Part shown: piece by piece, positions 1 through 13,519 of the stretch
How positions within the stretch are numbered: the first letter of the stretch is position 1
Layout: the number at the start of each line of letters is the position of its first letter
Made by a program: the position numbers and the translations under genes
The notes under the pieces: generated by a model
Seen by the model: the letters and a program-made list of their open reading frames with translations, nothing else
Told to the model about the DNA's origin: nothing
Database searches by the model: none
Origin: Zerene cesonia
Lineage: Eukaryota; Arthropoda; Insecta; Lepidoptera; Pieridae
Direction of reading: 5' to 3'
Length of the DNA: 64,000 nucleotides
Assembly (NCBI RefSeq): GCF_012273895.1
Contig: NC_052127.1
Coordinates: forward strand, 5,452,247-5,516,246

Positions 1-563
1 AGTCCATCACTTAAGGTGCAATTTCGTTTGATACGTAATCAGTAGTTATCCAAAATGACGTCATATATCGGGCTGAAAGATTCTAAAAGTTTTATCCGAA
101 AATGAAACAGCCTAGCTAATATGGTATAGTGTTAGAGTTGGTACTTGGTTGTTTATTTTACATCTTAGTACAGAGTTTTTCAATATGTGACTCGCGATTA
201 TAATTCTTTTTTATTAAATAGGAACAGTTTTTCGTAACTGGAATAACCGATTGTACTGATAACTTTTTAAGTTAGGGTAAACCGCTACTTTACGTAACGC
301 GTTACGGCGTCAAGACACATTAGCATTAGATGTTATCACTTCTGTCGGGCATCCCAAGACATAGATACCTAAACGTCACTTTTCACCTAAATGTTGCAAT
401 AATTGTAGTATAATATATAAAAATCCTGATAGTAAGAATGTTTGTATGTATTTTTGTTAGTCTTTGAGATAAAATCAGCTTATTGGAACGAAGCGACGCG
501 GAAGTTCGGAAAACTAAAAAAAAAATCGGCATAATAAATAACTGCTATGTGTATATACAAAAA

Positions 564-872
564 GCAGTGGTGGCTCAGTGATGAGAACCTCGGACTTCAA
601 AAACGATAAGTCAGGGTTCGAGACCAGGCGACCGTGCAGGAAATAAATAGATTTTTCAATTTATCTGCGCATGTGGATAACATCACCACTGCTTAAACGG
701 TGAAGGAAAACATCGTGAGGAAACCGGCATGTCCGAGAATTAAAAGTTCGACGACATGTGACATCTGCCAACCCGCACTTGGCCAGTGTGGTGGATTATG
801 GCCTGAACCCTCATAGGAGGCCTGTGTCCCAGCAGTGGGAACATATATGGGCTGATGATGATGATGATGATG
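564..872 (+). mobile_element. tRNA-derived SINE with (ATG)n tail, family A
   Basis: The head has tRNA-promoter-like boxes (GTGGCTCAGTG and GGGTTCGAGACC); the tail ends in a GATGAT run. It is flanked by TGTGTATATA at 548-557 and 871-880, a target-site duplication. The minus-strand ORF here is element sequence. Confidence 0.8.
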
Positions 873-1395
873 TGTATATATGAAAAAGTATTTTATAGCA
901 AGCAATTATTACGGATCACAATTTGCCGACCGTAAAATCTTGTGATTTAAATTTAAATCTAACGGTTTTTACAATCGGCGATAATACAGCGACATAATAA
1001 TATACTCTTTGTATTAATTATGTTGCTAATAAACCTAACATTTGTATAAAAGGTGATTCATTCATATGTTAAACACATTACGCTTATATGCGAAAATCCA
1101 ATCGAAAAAACGAATCTTTAAAAGCGTTACTTTTCTTAATTTAGCAATAGATTATCTCGCGCTCAGGTTATACGTAAAGCTATTTGGCAGATTATACTAA
1201 TAATCTTGTTAACCTAATTGGCAATGTTGAAAAGCGCTGCCTTAAACTGTAGTATGTTTATAGTTCGACCTAATTCAAAAGTTGTGGCGCACCTGTTGTA
1301 CCTATAAACTTATATTAGTATGGGCACATTGCAACCTACAATTTTGTTTAGTATACTTTGTTGCGACGTTCATATTTAGATTATATTCTTGATTT

Positions 1396-1612
1396 TGGTG
1401 TGGGAGTCGAGCACGCTTCCGCACGGATTCGGGCTGCTACATAGCTACCGTGTTTCGTACGGTGAGTGGGGGAGCGGGAGGCTCGTTTTCTTTTCCTCAC
1501 CCTTCCCAGTCCGTTCGTTATTTCAATCCTTTCCTTATTCCTCTTTCTTTAAAAGCGGGCAGCGTATACGCTGTGGACAATATTCATTTGGGACGGCGAT
1601 CGCGTAATATCA
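1396..1612 (-). mobile_element. SINE-like element, family C
   Basis: Begins GTGTGGGAGTCGAGCACGC and ends in GCGGGCAGCG, the reverse of 2668-3010. Internal part diverged. Confidence 0.65.
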
Positions 1613-2667
1613 GATGATCCAAAGGCAAAAAAATTTAATTAATAAGTAAAATAAAACCACGTCATTAGGGCTACTGGGATGTACAGTGTGGGAAAAAAGA
1701 TAGAGCTTTCAGATTATCTAACTCCATCAGTCCATCCCACAATGGAATTAGTACTGCTTTAAGACGTCACGGTTACCCCCTGGTCACGTTTGTCTTTAGT
1801 CTTATTGACGCGATCATCTTAAAGAAAACTGAATTAATTTTCATATAGTTTTCATTATCATATATACCTTATATACATTAAAATTCACTGATTCCGTTTC
1901 ATGTTGTCCAAAAAAGGATTTTCGGACAACTACAAAATAATTTCTACCCTTTTACGAATACGAATACATACATAGTTGATATTCATAATTTAGTTTATTT
2001 TTATTACAATCCGATTACATTAAAGTTGTATTTTCTAATTTCTCTCATAGTATTAACTAAGTTACACAGGAAATTGGCTTTAAATTGCAATACCGCTGTA
2101 AACACGAAGCGCCTCATAAAATCGAGTTATGAAATAAACTCAATGGAAAAAACGTATCGGGAAATAACTTGTTGCCGACCACAGTGTGTGTGAACATTGT
2201 CGAAAATGTATTATTTCCTTCGAAAATATTACTGAGATCGTTAGGTCTGTCCTGATTACCTCACGTTCTACTCAAAATTCCATGAAGAGACCAAATGATG
2301 ATTCCTACCAAACATAAATATATAAATAAGTTAATTTTCTTTCGAAGTTTGAAAATTCATAAAGGTAAAGGGACTTGGAATACGTTTTCTGAGAAAAATT
2401 TTGCAGACAATTGTGTTTGAACAGGTAATATTGAGATCAATTACTTTATTGTAGAAAATAGAACCCGAACCCTTTTAATTTTAATGTATTTATCTATCGA
2501 TTGAATGACGTAGACGAAAAGAAACAAAATACATTCTAATGCCATTTTTCGTTAAGAATTTGGCATTTTAACAGTCTTCAAGAGAGGAGGTTCTTAATTC
2601 CATTTTATTTTTTTGTGTTTGTTACCACATAGCTTTTTACTGGTTCAATTGATTTTATTTTTTTTTA

Positions 2668-3010
2668 TGTCATAGCGTGCAACTGAGCTGGTGGTTCGCC
2701 TGATGGTAAACGATCACCACCGCCCATGAACATTGGCAGAGGCTTAGACGTCTGAGAATGCGCTGCCCGCTTTTAAAGGATAAGGGATAAGGGATAAGGA
2801 AAGGATTGATGAATGGAAAGAAGGAATGGACTGGGAAGCGCTAGGAGAAGGAAACAGGCCTCCGGCTCCCCCACTCGCCGTACAAAACACGGTTACGGTA
2901 ACGAGCAAGCTATTATTACACGCCGGTTTTCTGTGGGGGTGTGGTACTTCCCCGGTGCGAACTAGCCCAATTCGTGCTCGACGTACCCCAAGCATGCTCG
3001 ACTCCCACAA
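2668..3010 (+). mobile_element. SINE-like element, family C, long copy
   Basis: Starts ATGTCATAGCG, contains GGTGGTTCGCCTGATGGTAA and ends GCTCGACTCCCACA. The same landmarks recur about a dozen times in this window. It lacks any ORF of its own; short ORFs on both strands here are incidental. Confidence 0.75.
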
Positions 3011-3586
3011 ATAAAATTATAATTCTCATTTTATTTAAAAGCTGGTATAGGCACTGACATGTAGGCCATGTGGTCCGATTTAAATTAAATCTATTTCAGA
3101 CACTTTAAATGCGGTTTAGGTTTTTGTTACAAATAACTGTGAAACGTCGGAAGTTTATACTTTACACAGTTAGTTCGATAGCGGTTTGCTTGTTACTCAG
3201 TTATTATAGAATCATTTCCCAATAGCTTATAATTTAACCTTCTTAATATAAGATCGTTGTAGCTTATTTAATTCGACTCCTGTCTAGTAGCCCGTGCAAC
3301 AGCTTTCTTTATTTGATTGCTTTTCTTAAGTTGATTTATAAAATAGGTATGTTTTTTATTATGATTCATAAAATAGTATAAGGATTAAATGATATAAAGT
3401 TATACATATATTTACATAATAAGCTATTTACATTATAAGCGTTTTTTCCAAGATCGTTTAGGCATTTTTAAGTGAACACGTGCATTAAGAAGATACAAAA
3501 CAATATAAACAATTAGTCTAACCTCAAAGCAAACACTCATTGACTTCGTTACTTAACAACGCCATCTGCTGGAACTTTAATTATTC

Positions 3587-3680
3587 GCCAAAAAATAGTA
3601 TTAGTATTACTATTCGCCAATAGATGTCAGGAAGAAAAAATTGTATTAGTATTATTATTCGCCAATAGATGTCAGAAAGA
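3587..3680. repeat. tandem duplication of about 46 bp
   Basis: ATTCGCCAATAGATGTCAG occurs twice with its upstream TATTAGTATTA, plus a degenerate third start. Confidence 0.7.
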
Positions 3681-3818
3681 GTCGGTAAGTTTAAGTCGAT
3701 AAAACACGAATATGACATTTTCTAAAAATGATTCTTAGCTAGATCGATTTATCGCCCCCGAAACCCCTTATAAAATAAATTTTATGAAAATCGTTGGAGC
3801 CGATTCCGAGATTCCAAT

Positions 3819-3967
<149 letters not shown>

Positions 3968-4022
3968 GTATAAGATATACAACTCAAACTGACACTGACA
4001 TAGTGATCTACCAACGTACAGC

Positions 4023-4192
4023 CCAAACCACTGGTCGGATCGGGCCGAAATTTGGCATGCAAATAGATATTATGACGTAGGCATCCGCTAAGAAAGGATT
4101 TTAATAAATTCTACCTCCAAGGCCATAAAAGTTTCCACCATGAAAATTTATTATGACCGCGCGGGCGAAGCTGCGGTCAACAGCTTGTTTGT
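4023..4192 (+). repeat. dispersed repeat K
   Basis: CCGAAATTTGGCATGCA, CGCTAAGAAAGGATTTT and GCGCGGGCGAAGC match 49965-50155; likely another Helitron-like fragment. Confidence 0.55.
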
Positions 4193-4608
4193 GGTATAAA
4201 TTTACCATCTTCTCAACTACGTACTTTCAAGTTGAATTTTTTTAACTGAGTTTGAATTTGGGTATGTCAAATAATGGCCTTCATTTATTTTGTAAAGTTT
4301 AATCAAAATTTAAATGGGGATTTAGTAAATTAATTACTTTAGGTTCCCGAAGATTATGTATAACTAGCTTTCCGCCCGCGGCTTCGCCCGCGTGGTATTC
4401 GGTTATATCGCTTTCATCTCCCTATTTGACCTCCTTATATAAATATAATCTATGGCTGTGAATGACATTGACATTTGTTACTCGCGTTTTTTAAAATATG
4501 CAAAATTAAATGTACATTTTTCAATATTTCTGAGAGATTTTCTTAATATTTTTTTCCGTAAGAACCTTCTCCTAATAACAAATTCTTACAACAAAAAAAG
4601 AAAACAGG

Positions 4609-4613
<5 letters not shown>

Positions 4614-4643
<30 letters not shown>
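4614..4643. repeat. (TA)n microsatellite, short
   Basis: About 15 TA units. Confidence 0.95.
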
Positions 4644-4644
<1 letters not shown>

Positions 4645-4720
4645 CAATTTAAATATAATGATGCTTAGAAGTGATGTACTGGCTTAGAGCTGGCATGATT
4701 AGTTGTGATCTTAGAATAGA

Positions 4721-4889
4721 CTAGCTGTTCGCCCCGGCTTCGCCCGTGGTACATATATAGTCTATGTTACTTGTGGATAAGGTAGCTTTCGAATGGTGAA
4801 AGAATTTTTAAAATCGGTCCAGTAGTTTTTGAGCCTATTCGTTACAACCAAACAAACAAAGTTTTCCTCTTTATAATATTAGTGTAGAT
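4721..4889 (-). mobile_element. Helitron-like element, family E
   Basis: ACTAGCTGTTCGCCCCGGC edge, GAATGGTGAAAGAATTTTTAA middle, TATAATATTAGTGTAGAT end. The same layout recurs at 30779 and 41264. Confidence 0.65.
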
Positions 4890-6054
4890 GATCCGTTCTA
4901 GAGATAACATACGTCAGAATTTACGAGGAATGGATAACTCAACTATAGATATGATTCGTGTAGATATAATACATGTTATTATATATAGTTTACGGTAAAA
5001 TATCTTTGTTATCCCATTTTTCTTTTTGTTTTTGCTAGTGTAATAATGTAATGTTTGTATCTAGGTTTAATTTGTGTAAGCTCTAGTTATAGATAAAAAA
5101 AAGCATAAAACCTTCCAATCTACTGGACGTTCTGACGATCTGGCATTTATTACTATTTATTATATTTAGGTAGCGGAGTTAGAGTAGTTATGAAGAATAG
5201 TTTTAAAGTTCATTTGCATATAGAGTATGTATGGTTATTTTGTCCAAATTGCGTCGTATAAAAAAGAAAAAGCTATAAATTTGACAAATCACGTAATTTT
5301 AGTTTAAGGTTCGCGACATACATCCGGAAGGCGTCTCAGAATTCTCTCACATAATATCTTAAACATTCAGAATCAGACATTTAAAACACGTCATTAATAA
5401 CCTATTATTGTAGTTACCATTGTATCACCGTTGTAGCTGTTCTTGTATTAAGATGGATAGAAATGCATGCAACATTCGGAATTGTTTCAGATCTATCTGA
5501 CAATATGTGTCAGACGTTCTTAACTCTTAATCTTAATTTTCCGGTACGGAATTCAGAATGCACGTCAGATACATTTTGTGAGATAGATTTGAAAAAAATT
5601 CAGAATGTGTATATATACTTATGTGCTTTGAATTTAGATTCTGAATTCAGAGAGACGACCTAAATTTGATGAAAATACGACGCATGACGTCATTATTAAA
5701 TCTGTAAGAAATGAATGAACGGATTAATAAAGAAATATAAAACGTGAGTAGATTCTACAACTAATAGTATTTATAAACATGAGGTCTCGCTACACTGTAT
5801 GTTTACAAACACGCCATTTTCATTAAAACCATCTTAAATGCGCGGTATTTTCTGAAATACTACGAAGAAAGAATTAGGATTCAACGGCTGTATCATATCC
5901 AATATTTAAAAGGAATCTAGACTTAAAGAATACTACAATGTAATAATTCTCGCTGAGAAATACTCAATATAAACTGAGCTATAAATAGAAGAATCGTTTC
6001 TGTGTTGAATAGTCAACTTATTCCAGGAAGGCTTACCTACCAGGCTGTATATTG

Positions 6055-6120
6055 TTTCGTGCTATAAAGAAGCGCTTGACTACGCACTTCCCTAGACGGT
6101 ATCTGTTCACTCTACCCTAA
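6055..6120. repeat. dispersed repeat J fragment
   Basis: AAGCGCTTGACTACGCACTT and GACGGTATCTGTTCACTCTA match 8215-8330 and 37612-37735. Confidence 0.5.
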
Positions 6121-7221
6121 CATAACATCATGTAGCACGTAGGTGAAAACGCAAAAGATTAGATTAGGTAAAGATATACCTAATATCTTTTTACACTTTA
6201 AATATTAATAAAGCGATAATCTATTTTAGAGATTGATAAATACAGTTGAAGAGTTTGTTTGTTTGATCGCGTTAATCTAAGGATCAACTGAGTCGATTTT
6301 AAAAATTCGTCCAGTGTTCTGCATTCACGCTGTAACCTTTGCATCAAGGAGGAGAGAAAGAAGAATATATATACCAACCGGAAATTGGCCTGGAAAATGT
6401 TGGCGTTAGCTACCTTTCCCTTTCCTTCCCTCCCTCACTCCCTTTCCTTTCCTTGTGACATGAATAAGGTGTAGATTAATTTACAATTCATTATTTTTGT
6501 ACGTTTTCTCACGTTGAAAACCTGTCATAAAGCTTCTAACTTTTGAGACCAATAATACACACATATTTCAAGAAACATAGAAAACATTTATATTTAGTAC
6601 CTAAACATATAATTTTTTTCTATGTTTCTTGTGTATATATAGTATACATTTAGATATTAAAATCAGTCTCATAAACATACAACAGATACAAATATCAAGT
6701 GATGTTTCTGCAAGAGTGCATGAATTTGATAGCAGCTTCCGATATTGCGAGGCTTAAAAAATAGTTCGAGTTTGTAGACAGTGCTAGTAATGGAACTGGA
6801 TAATAAGGCTGTGATGCACTGAGCTTATTTTTAACTGTCTTTAAATAAGGAGGATGAATTTAGTCAATTCAATCGAATGGTACAGGCCACTGTGAAAAAT
6901 ATATTATGAATAACAAAGGAGGTGCATGTTATATTAATTAGCAGAGTTTGTTTGTTTTAAAGCGCAAATCTCAGGAATTACTGGACCAGTTACAAATTTC
7001 ATTACCATTTGATAAGTACGTGATTCCTCAGTATAGACTATATAACATATGTAGTACATATGTTAAATCAAGTTCGTTTAACTTGTCGGTTTAAATATAA
7101 ATTTGACTTCTGTCTGAAAATATCCAAGAATACATAAATCTGATAGTTATCATGCATGCATGGTCACCCATCAACAAGCTAACCGCATCCAACGATACTT
7201 CATTTGCACATATATTATCAT

Positions 7222-7405
7222 ACTAGCTGCCTCTATCCCGTAGAAATATCGGGATAAAAAGTTGCCCATGTGTTATTCCAGTTGTCCAGCTATCTACGTA
7301 CCAAATTTCATAACAATCGGTTCAGCAGGTTTTTCGCGAAAGAGTAACAAATATACATATACACGTACACCCCTCCTCATACTTCGCATTGAATATATAA
7401 GTAGG
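7222..7405 (-). mobile_element. Helitron-like (Lep1-type) element, family D
   Basis: ACTAGCTGC at its plus-strand left edge, then the family signature (ATCCCGTAGAAATATCGGGA, CAGTTGTCCAGCTATCTACG); right side degraded. Confidence 0.6.
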
Positions 7406-8214
7406 ATTTACTAATCCTGCTGGATAGGATAGAATTAAATATCTATAAGATTTTTTTTTTACTTTCAGTTAAACTCAGTACGTCAATAGCTTTAAAAACC
7501 AAACATAATTTCGTTCAAAATGAGAACGATATTTTATATCAGTAAATAACATCTTTAATCAGGTATTGCATCTCCCTCTAGCATCACACTAACGAGCGAG
7601 ATATAACACCCTATGGTAATGAGGAAAATAACCGTTTAAATTTAAATACTGGCAATAAAAGCGTATGTCCAAAATATCCTTTTGTCTAACTCGAATGGGC
7701 TTTTCAAAATGGCCGCGTTATACTATAAAATACAACGATGCAGTATGAACAAACCTCTTGTACAGTCAGCATCGATAGGTTAATCTTTATATTATGAATA
7801 TATTAGGGATATAGGTCATTTTTCATTAGAACTCTTTCCTTAGCACTGGTTGGAATTATATGTGAACTATATGTAGAACAATGCAAATAACTTAATTGCG
7901 TATAATATTTTTACTAAGTTTACTTATTGCCTCCTTGTTCAGTGGTCTTTATCATCATTTACTATTAATATATTATATATTATATAACCCGGCTACATAC
8001 CTATTCATATAAAATATGTAAAACAAATCACAGACATAAAATTATTAATAAAAAACAGTACTTATTTTCTGTTTTTGTGGAAATCAGGCTATTATTAGGT
8101 AAAAATCCCAGAGCATTTCAGAGTGCCGCTTCTTGTAAGGTCACGAATGAACGTTTATTAAAAATGAAGGTCACCTTAACAAAGTTACCAAAGTAAACTG
8201 AGACGGTCTGTTTA

Positions 8215-8330
8215 TATTGGTCGATAGGGAAGTGCTTGACCACGATCTCGCCTGATTGTAAGCTAAGATGTGACCTTTAGTGCTTCTCTAGAAGGTACCT
8301 GTTCACTTTACGCATGAAGAAAGTTTGAAG
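8215..8330. repeat. dispersed repeat J
   Basis: AGTGCTTGACCACGATCTCGC, GTAAGCTAAGATG and AGAAGGTACCTGTTCACTTT; same family as 37612-37735. Confidence 0.6.
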
Positions 8331-8456
8331 TGCCTAGTAAAACTAAATTATTAGATCTAGGTCTCTAAAAACTGAAGTTATTTATATTTTAATACATTCC
8401 GTTCTAAGATAAAATTAACTAAATGAACGAATTAATATAAAAAAAGGTGTGTCTGC

Positions 8457-8620
8457 GATTCACACGCGATAGAAGTGAAACTACAGTTATATAAAATAGT
8501 ATGTATATTTCTGTCTCTTTCTTTGCCGGCTTCACCCTACACATTTTTGTATTTCTGTCTCTTACCTGTCGTTTTTCCGTTGCATCCGGTTTGAAATCAC
8601 AACGATTCTAAAGAAGTTTC
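8457..8620 (+). repeat. dispersed repeat I, copy 1
   Basis: Shares about 125 bp with 52740-52886 in the same orientation (AGTATGTATATTTCTGTCTC, TTTGCCGGCTTCA, TCTAAAGAAGTTT). Family not recognised. Confidence 0.7.
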
Positions 8621-8875
8621 ACTTCAAAAATGGATATTCAAATGAAAATAAAACACTAAAAAATGATGATGTTGACCGTACTGACGCAGTGGTATGATTT
8701 AAGGCATATTGTTTTCTGAAAATATGATCTTTTAACATTATAATGATTTCCCTATGAGATTATTCCCGATATAGAAAGTGTTAAGAAACTAATCGTAAAT
8801 TATTACAATATTATCGTATAATATGTACCTACAATCATACGCAATGGTTTTCTAGTATGTAATTCAAAATCCTTA

Positions 8876-9360
8876 GTAAGGCAGCCCAAGCGTTTCAGAA
8901 ACCTATTGGAATTCGCAGATTATACGATAGCAAGAAAAAAAGTCCTATAGTCGCAATTTTAGTGGTGGAATAAGGTTTTTGATTTTTTTTTAATTGTAAC
9001 AGAAAAACGGGGCTGTGGAAATACTCAAGCTCGTTAGATTTATATCTTGAATGCTCTGGCATATCACTAAAATAAAATATAACTTATTCTTACGATTTAT
9101 GTTGTAATTTCGTGGCTACGAATAAAATATAGATATGACTCGAGCGCGTCAGATAAAGATATTACGGGCTATTTACAACATAAAAAATCCAAATTTCGCT
9201 AATTTGACAATTTGAGCGTAACCTTAAAGAATTATCGTATTTTTTAATTTCCTGCGGCTCCTGTGAGCGCACCCACCAATATTAACTGCTCATACTTTCT
9301 GGAGGTACTTAGTAATAGGTAAGGTACGTTCCCTTATAATAATCTGACGCGCTCGCTGAT
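8876..9360. mobile_element. diverged, inverted copy of the 39831-40394 MITE
   Basis: Colinear in reverse with 39831-40394 (for example TTCGTGGCTACGAATAAAA and CTCGAGCGCGTCAGATAAAG), with both terminal repeats damaged. Confidence 0.7.
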
Positions 9361-9412
9361 AAATTAGTACTGTAGTTTAAAACAAACTTTTAATTTTTTT
9401 CTAAATTTGACG

Positions 9413-9485
9413 GCCTCATTGATATAGTGGTTAACGTGTCATGGAACTGAGGAATCCTGCGTTCGATTCCCGGTGAGAACTAAGA
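9413..9485 (+). mobile_element. tRNA-like SINE head
   Basis: ATAGTGGTTAACGTG and GCGTTCGATTCCCGG match tRNA A and B boxes and resemble the family B head, but the downstream body is different. Pairing is too poor for a functional tRNA. Confidence 0.5.
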
Positions 9486-10181
9486 AACTTACAATTTAAT
9501 TTCCATAAAAACTCACTAATTACGTAAAATTCTCTTAGCATACCTCCTACTTATGAAAAGAAGCACCTTAAATAGTGTGCAATGGAAGCAAAATTAAGAA
9601 ATATTATAAGACCATCATATCTTCTCATTAAGATCTTATTCAAGCGCTTCTAAATTAACTGGCCATGTAAACGAGTTGTTTTAATGAAATAAAATGGGAT
9701 TTTAATATCTTAATTATACTAAACGGCGCTGTTTTATTTTTATATGGCAAAAAATGTTATAAGAAAACTTAAGAACATAAATAAAAGGTTACGACTTAAG
9801 CCTGTAAGTATGTCGGTATTATGATAACTTCTAAAGTGCTTTATAATTTGATGTAAGTATCATTAGAAGCCTCATGATTAGCTGGTTTTAGCGCAATGTC
9901 GTACTTAAAGTAATTGCAGAATAATATTCTTTATTCAATACATATAAATGAGGAATATTAACAAATAAAGATGAAAGCAAGAAAGGAAAGAAACATGTAT
10001 TAAGTTAATAGGCGGCCTTATCGCTTATAAGCGATCTCTGCCAGGTCACCTTTGGATAACTTATAATTAAAAAATTAAATTAATATAAATAGAGATAGTT
10101 TATTTACATCTGCTCTATTAAATGTGTGTATTAGGTGTATTTTAACCTTCTGGATTGATTATTCTACTGCATTTATTAGCT

Positions 10182-10340
10182 ACTAGCTGCGCCCCGCGGT
10201 TCCACCCGCGTAAGTCCGTATCCCGTAGGAATATCGGGATAAAAAGTTGCCTATATGTTATTCCAGTTATCCAACTGTCTACGTACCAAATTTCATGGCA
10301 ATTGGTTCAGTAGTTTTTACGTGAAAGAGTAACAAACATC
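10182..10340 (-). mobile_element. Helitron-like element, family D, truncated
   Basis: Left edge CTAGCTGCGCCCCGCGG, hairpin-forming CCGCGG region and GTAGGAATATCGGGAT; ends early near 10340. Confidence 0.65.
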
Positions 10341-11125
10341 CTGCATCCGATTGTAGTCTGAGATTTTTATTCTACTGATAATTATGTGCATAGCTTTATT
10401 TTTTCTTCGCTTCATTGTCTGTCTGTCTGTCTGTCTATCTGTCCAGAGGCTACATATCATGAAACGTGGCAGTTAGACAGATGACATTGTCAGAGATGAT
10501 CTATTTCTGTTCCCAACACATGATGAAAAATTGTGGTTAAACAGCGGTTGGCACGGTCAAAAATTAGATGTGTTTTTGCATTTGCTCTATAGCTTATTTG
10601 TAAGGAATGCCTATAGACTCCCGAGTCAGATTCGACCAAATTTTAATAAACATCATCTTAAAAAAAGAAACAATAACTTCATGTGAGCTTTGAGCCATTT
10701 CAGAAGGACAGAAACTAAATAGAATTGATATTAGATTTCAATCTGTAGCAAACTCGAAGAAATATGCTAATTGGGAGCAAATTTAAATAGATTTATTCGC
10801 CGAACCATTCAAGCTTCGGAACTTCAAACTAACTTATTGCGCACCCTTTGAGATCTTTTTAAGGAAATCTGTTAGAAATAAAGGTTATTAGGTACCTCAG
10901 GCTCCGTTGAGTGCAATTTTATAGGCCACTTCGTTATCAGGAACATTGACGATGTCTCTTGTTCTATTTAGTAGGCTTTGGTAGAAAATAAAATAGTTTT
11001 CTTGCAATGGTAGAAATATATAGTAGACAATGAACTGGGAGGCAGCTTATATTTCTAAAATGTAATAGATTGGACTTGAATAGTTTTTTTTATCTAAAAG
11101 TAAACTTTTAAATAGAAACATACTA

Positions 11126-11333
11126 GACGCTCGTTCCGGCTCCACTCGGATATCAAGATTCCTGTTTTATCGCATGGGAGCATTTGATCGGGTTAAAACG
11201 TATCATCCATGTCAGCTCATACCCTATCTCTATACCAAATATAAAATATATGAAAATCTGTTTAGTAGCTTCACTGCAATTGACGGACAAACATCCAAAC
11301 GAACAAACTTTCACGTTTATAATATTTGTTTGA
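11126..11333 (-). mobile_element. Helitron-like element, family F
   Basis: TAGACGCTCGTTCCGGCTCC edge, AAGATTCCTGTTTTATCGC and ATTGACGGACAAACATCC; also at 34369 and 53011. Confidence 0.6.
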
Positions 11334-11400
11334 TTATTTAATTTAACTGTGTAAGTACAATACAGTACCGATATTTTTATAAGTTTTTTGACTACGTGTA

Positions 11401-11756
11401 ATTAAATTTAATTTTTAGTTTTATAGCATTGATATTCTTTTAAATGAGAAATTTTGAAAGAGAAGAAAAAAATTGATCACGAGGCAGGATTCGAACCTGC
11501 GTTTCTTGCCTAACCGTAGCAACGCCTAGCCTCTCGGCCACCCGTGTTCCCGCCAGAATAATCGAATTTCTTCTACTCTTTCGGTTTCATGTGCCTAAGG
11601 GGCACCCCACGCCATCTATTGAGATGATTAAGAACCATCACAACCAATACGAAACATTATTTCAATGATTACAATATTGTATCGATGGAACGCGGCCTTT
11701 GTTAAATTTAATTTTTAGTTTTATAGCATTGAAATGCTTTATAAATGAGAAATTTT
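11401..11756. repeat. 55-bp direct repeats flanking the tRNA-like element
   Basis: Nearly identical stretches at 11401-11456 and 11702-11756 (shared core TTTAGTTTTATAGCATTGA). A shorter version recurs at 45222-45246 beside a Helitron-like element, so the core is itself part of a dispersed repeat. Confidence 0.6.
11476..11547 (-). tRNA. tRNA-Thr(GGT)-like cloverleaf, probably a SINE head or pseudogene
   Basis: 72 nt fold as a complete class I cloverleaf: acceptor ACACGGG/CTCGTGA (one mismatch), D stem GCC/GGC, anticodon stem TTGCT/GGCAA with loop ACGGTTA, variable GAAAC, and a perfect T stem GCAGG/CCTGC with TTCGAAT loop. A T7 run follows as a possible terminator. Against function: base 33 is C rather than U, and the copy sits between 55-bp direct repeats in repeat-rich DNA. 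Confidence 0.4.
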
Positions 11757-12037
11757 AAGTGTAATTATCTAAAAAGAAGGTTATCAATTCGACTAAGAAT
11801 TACGACTGCGACTGGGTAAACTGATTTTAATGATTCTCATTTTACTTGAAAGCTGATATCTACTGTGGTGTTCTAATAATTTCCCATTTAGGTCCCATAA
11901 AATTTGACTAGTTAAGTTAGTTAAGTTTTTGTTGAAAACAGTTATTGTTCTACTAAGAGAGTGAGTTCGATTCCTTTTCATCGACAAAGCACCTTTAAAT
12001 TGAAAATACATTTACGTCATTGTTTTGAGTTTTTGAG

Positions 12038-12335
12038 TGTCGAGCACGATTCGACACGAGCGGAGCTGACCCAATCAGCTCGCACCGGGGAAGTACCACA
12101 CCCCCACAGAAGACCGGCGTGAAATCGTAGCATGCTGTTGTATGTTGTTCGGTGAGTGTGGTTGCCGGAGTCCCGTATTCTTTTCCTCACCCTAGACTAT
12201 TCCTTTCCCCTCTTCAATCCTATTAACCTTTAACCCTTTTAAACAAACATCTCATTTACAGCGGCCCTACCTCTGCAAATGTCCATGGGCGGTGATCGCT
12301 TACCATCAGGTAACCACCAGCTCAGTTCCCCGCTT
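12038..12335 (-). mobile_element. SINE-like element, family C
   Basis: Reverse copy: TCGAGCACGATTCG near the start, GAAGTACCACACCCCCACAGAAGACC, then the pyrimidine-rich middle and GGTAACCACCAGCTCAG at the end. Confidence 0.7.
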
Positions 12336-12499
12336 TTACATAAGAACTAGAAACGTTAATATTGAAGACATTTTTTTTTTATTTATTTATTTAATATTTT
12401 TTTCAATCTTTCTTCTCAGCTCTGATAGTTTACTCATAGTTTTGGTCAAGGGAAGAAATAATACATACACTGTTATAATGGAGGTACTAAATAAAAATG

Positions 12500-13519
12500 C
12501 AATGAAAAATTCATAATTTTATTAAAACACAAAAGAAAACAAATCTATAGCTTTGTATCATTATTTAAAAATTTAAAAGCTGGCTACACTTAACAATTAA
12601 TTTACCACGAGTTCAAATAATTTTTTAACAATGAATTATTTCGAATAAATACAATAATTAAATTTTGTTGTTGGCAACGTTATACAAATATAATAGAAAA
12701 TAACAAATCATTGATAAATATACTACTAAATATCATATCATTTATAAATTTGAAACCTAACATTTATAAAGATATTTTGAATTCTGCTAGAATAATTGAG
12801 AATACAGTTAATATCACAATGCTTTTAAAACTTTAATAAAAACTATTATCAGAAATGACAAATAATAAACAATTAAAACCTTTTAAGCCCTTAATTGAAA
12901 ACTTTTTTAATCAAACTTACAAAGAGGTCAAATAATATTTAAATGAAAGAAGAGATACTGATTACATTAAATCTTTTCCAAATAATTTTAATAACATTAA
13001 TAAATAATTAAATTTACATACAAATTGAAGTTTTCCTGAATATTTACAATATTAAAGGTAATTTGCAAAGAGTACAAAATCACTTATAGAAAACACGCCA
13101 TGTAAATTAAAGCATTCGTGACTATTAGATTAGATTGTAAATTATTAAATCTAACTGTAAAAATAACGATATTTTCATATATAAATACAATAATTTTTTC
13201 GTGTTTTTCAAATAACTTCGAAACAGAGGCTTTGTGTACTTAAATTTTAGCATTAACATTAAAGTGCTTTATACATTACATAATTCTTAACAATAAAAAA
13301 TTTAGGTTGGACTTTAAACAAACGTTATATAATGTTTCATATAACTGTTCTATCGATTTACAAAAACCCTCAAATAATTAACAATTTAAAAACTAAACAT
13401 AAATCGATGCAATATAATCTCAACAAATCAGTTAACAAAAAATAGTTATAAAAAACAAACGACGCACGCGCATCTTAAATCTCGCACAAAACAAACTCGT
13501 GGCAACCCTAAATCTATTG
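12500..13519 (-). other. probable neto 3' UTR
   Basis: About 1 kb of very AT-rich DNA directly downstream of the last coding-like codon, with no ORF and few recognisable repeats. A canonical AATAAA on the minus strand lies at 12523-12518, and more AATAAA-like motifs lie in the T-rich tract near 12370-12390. I infer the transcript end from these signals alone. Confidence 0.4.

Noticed and set aside
3587..3680. Possible CRISPR-like or satellite array
   Set aside because: Only two units with a degenerate third; a simple local duplication, and the DNA is animal.
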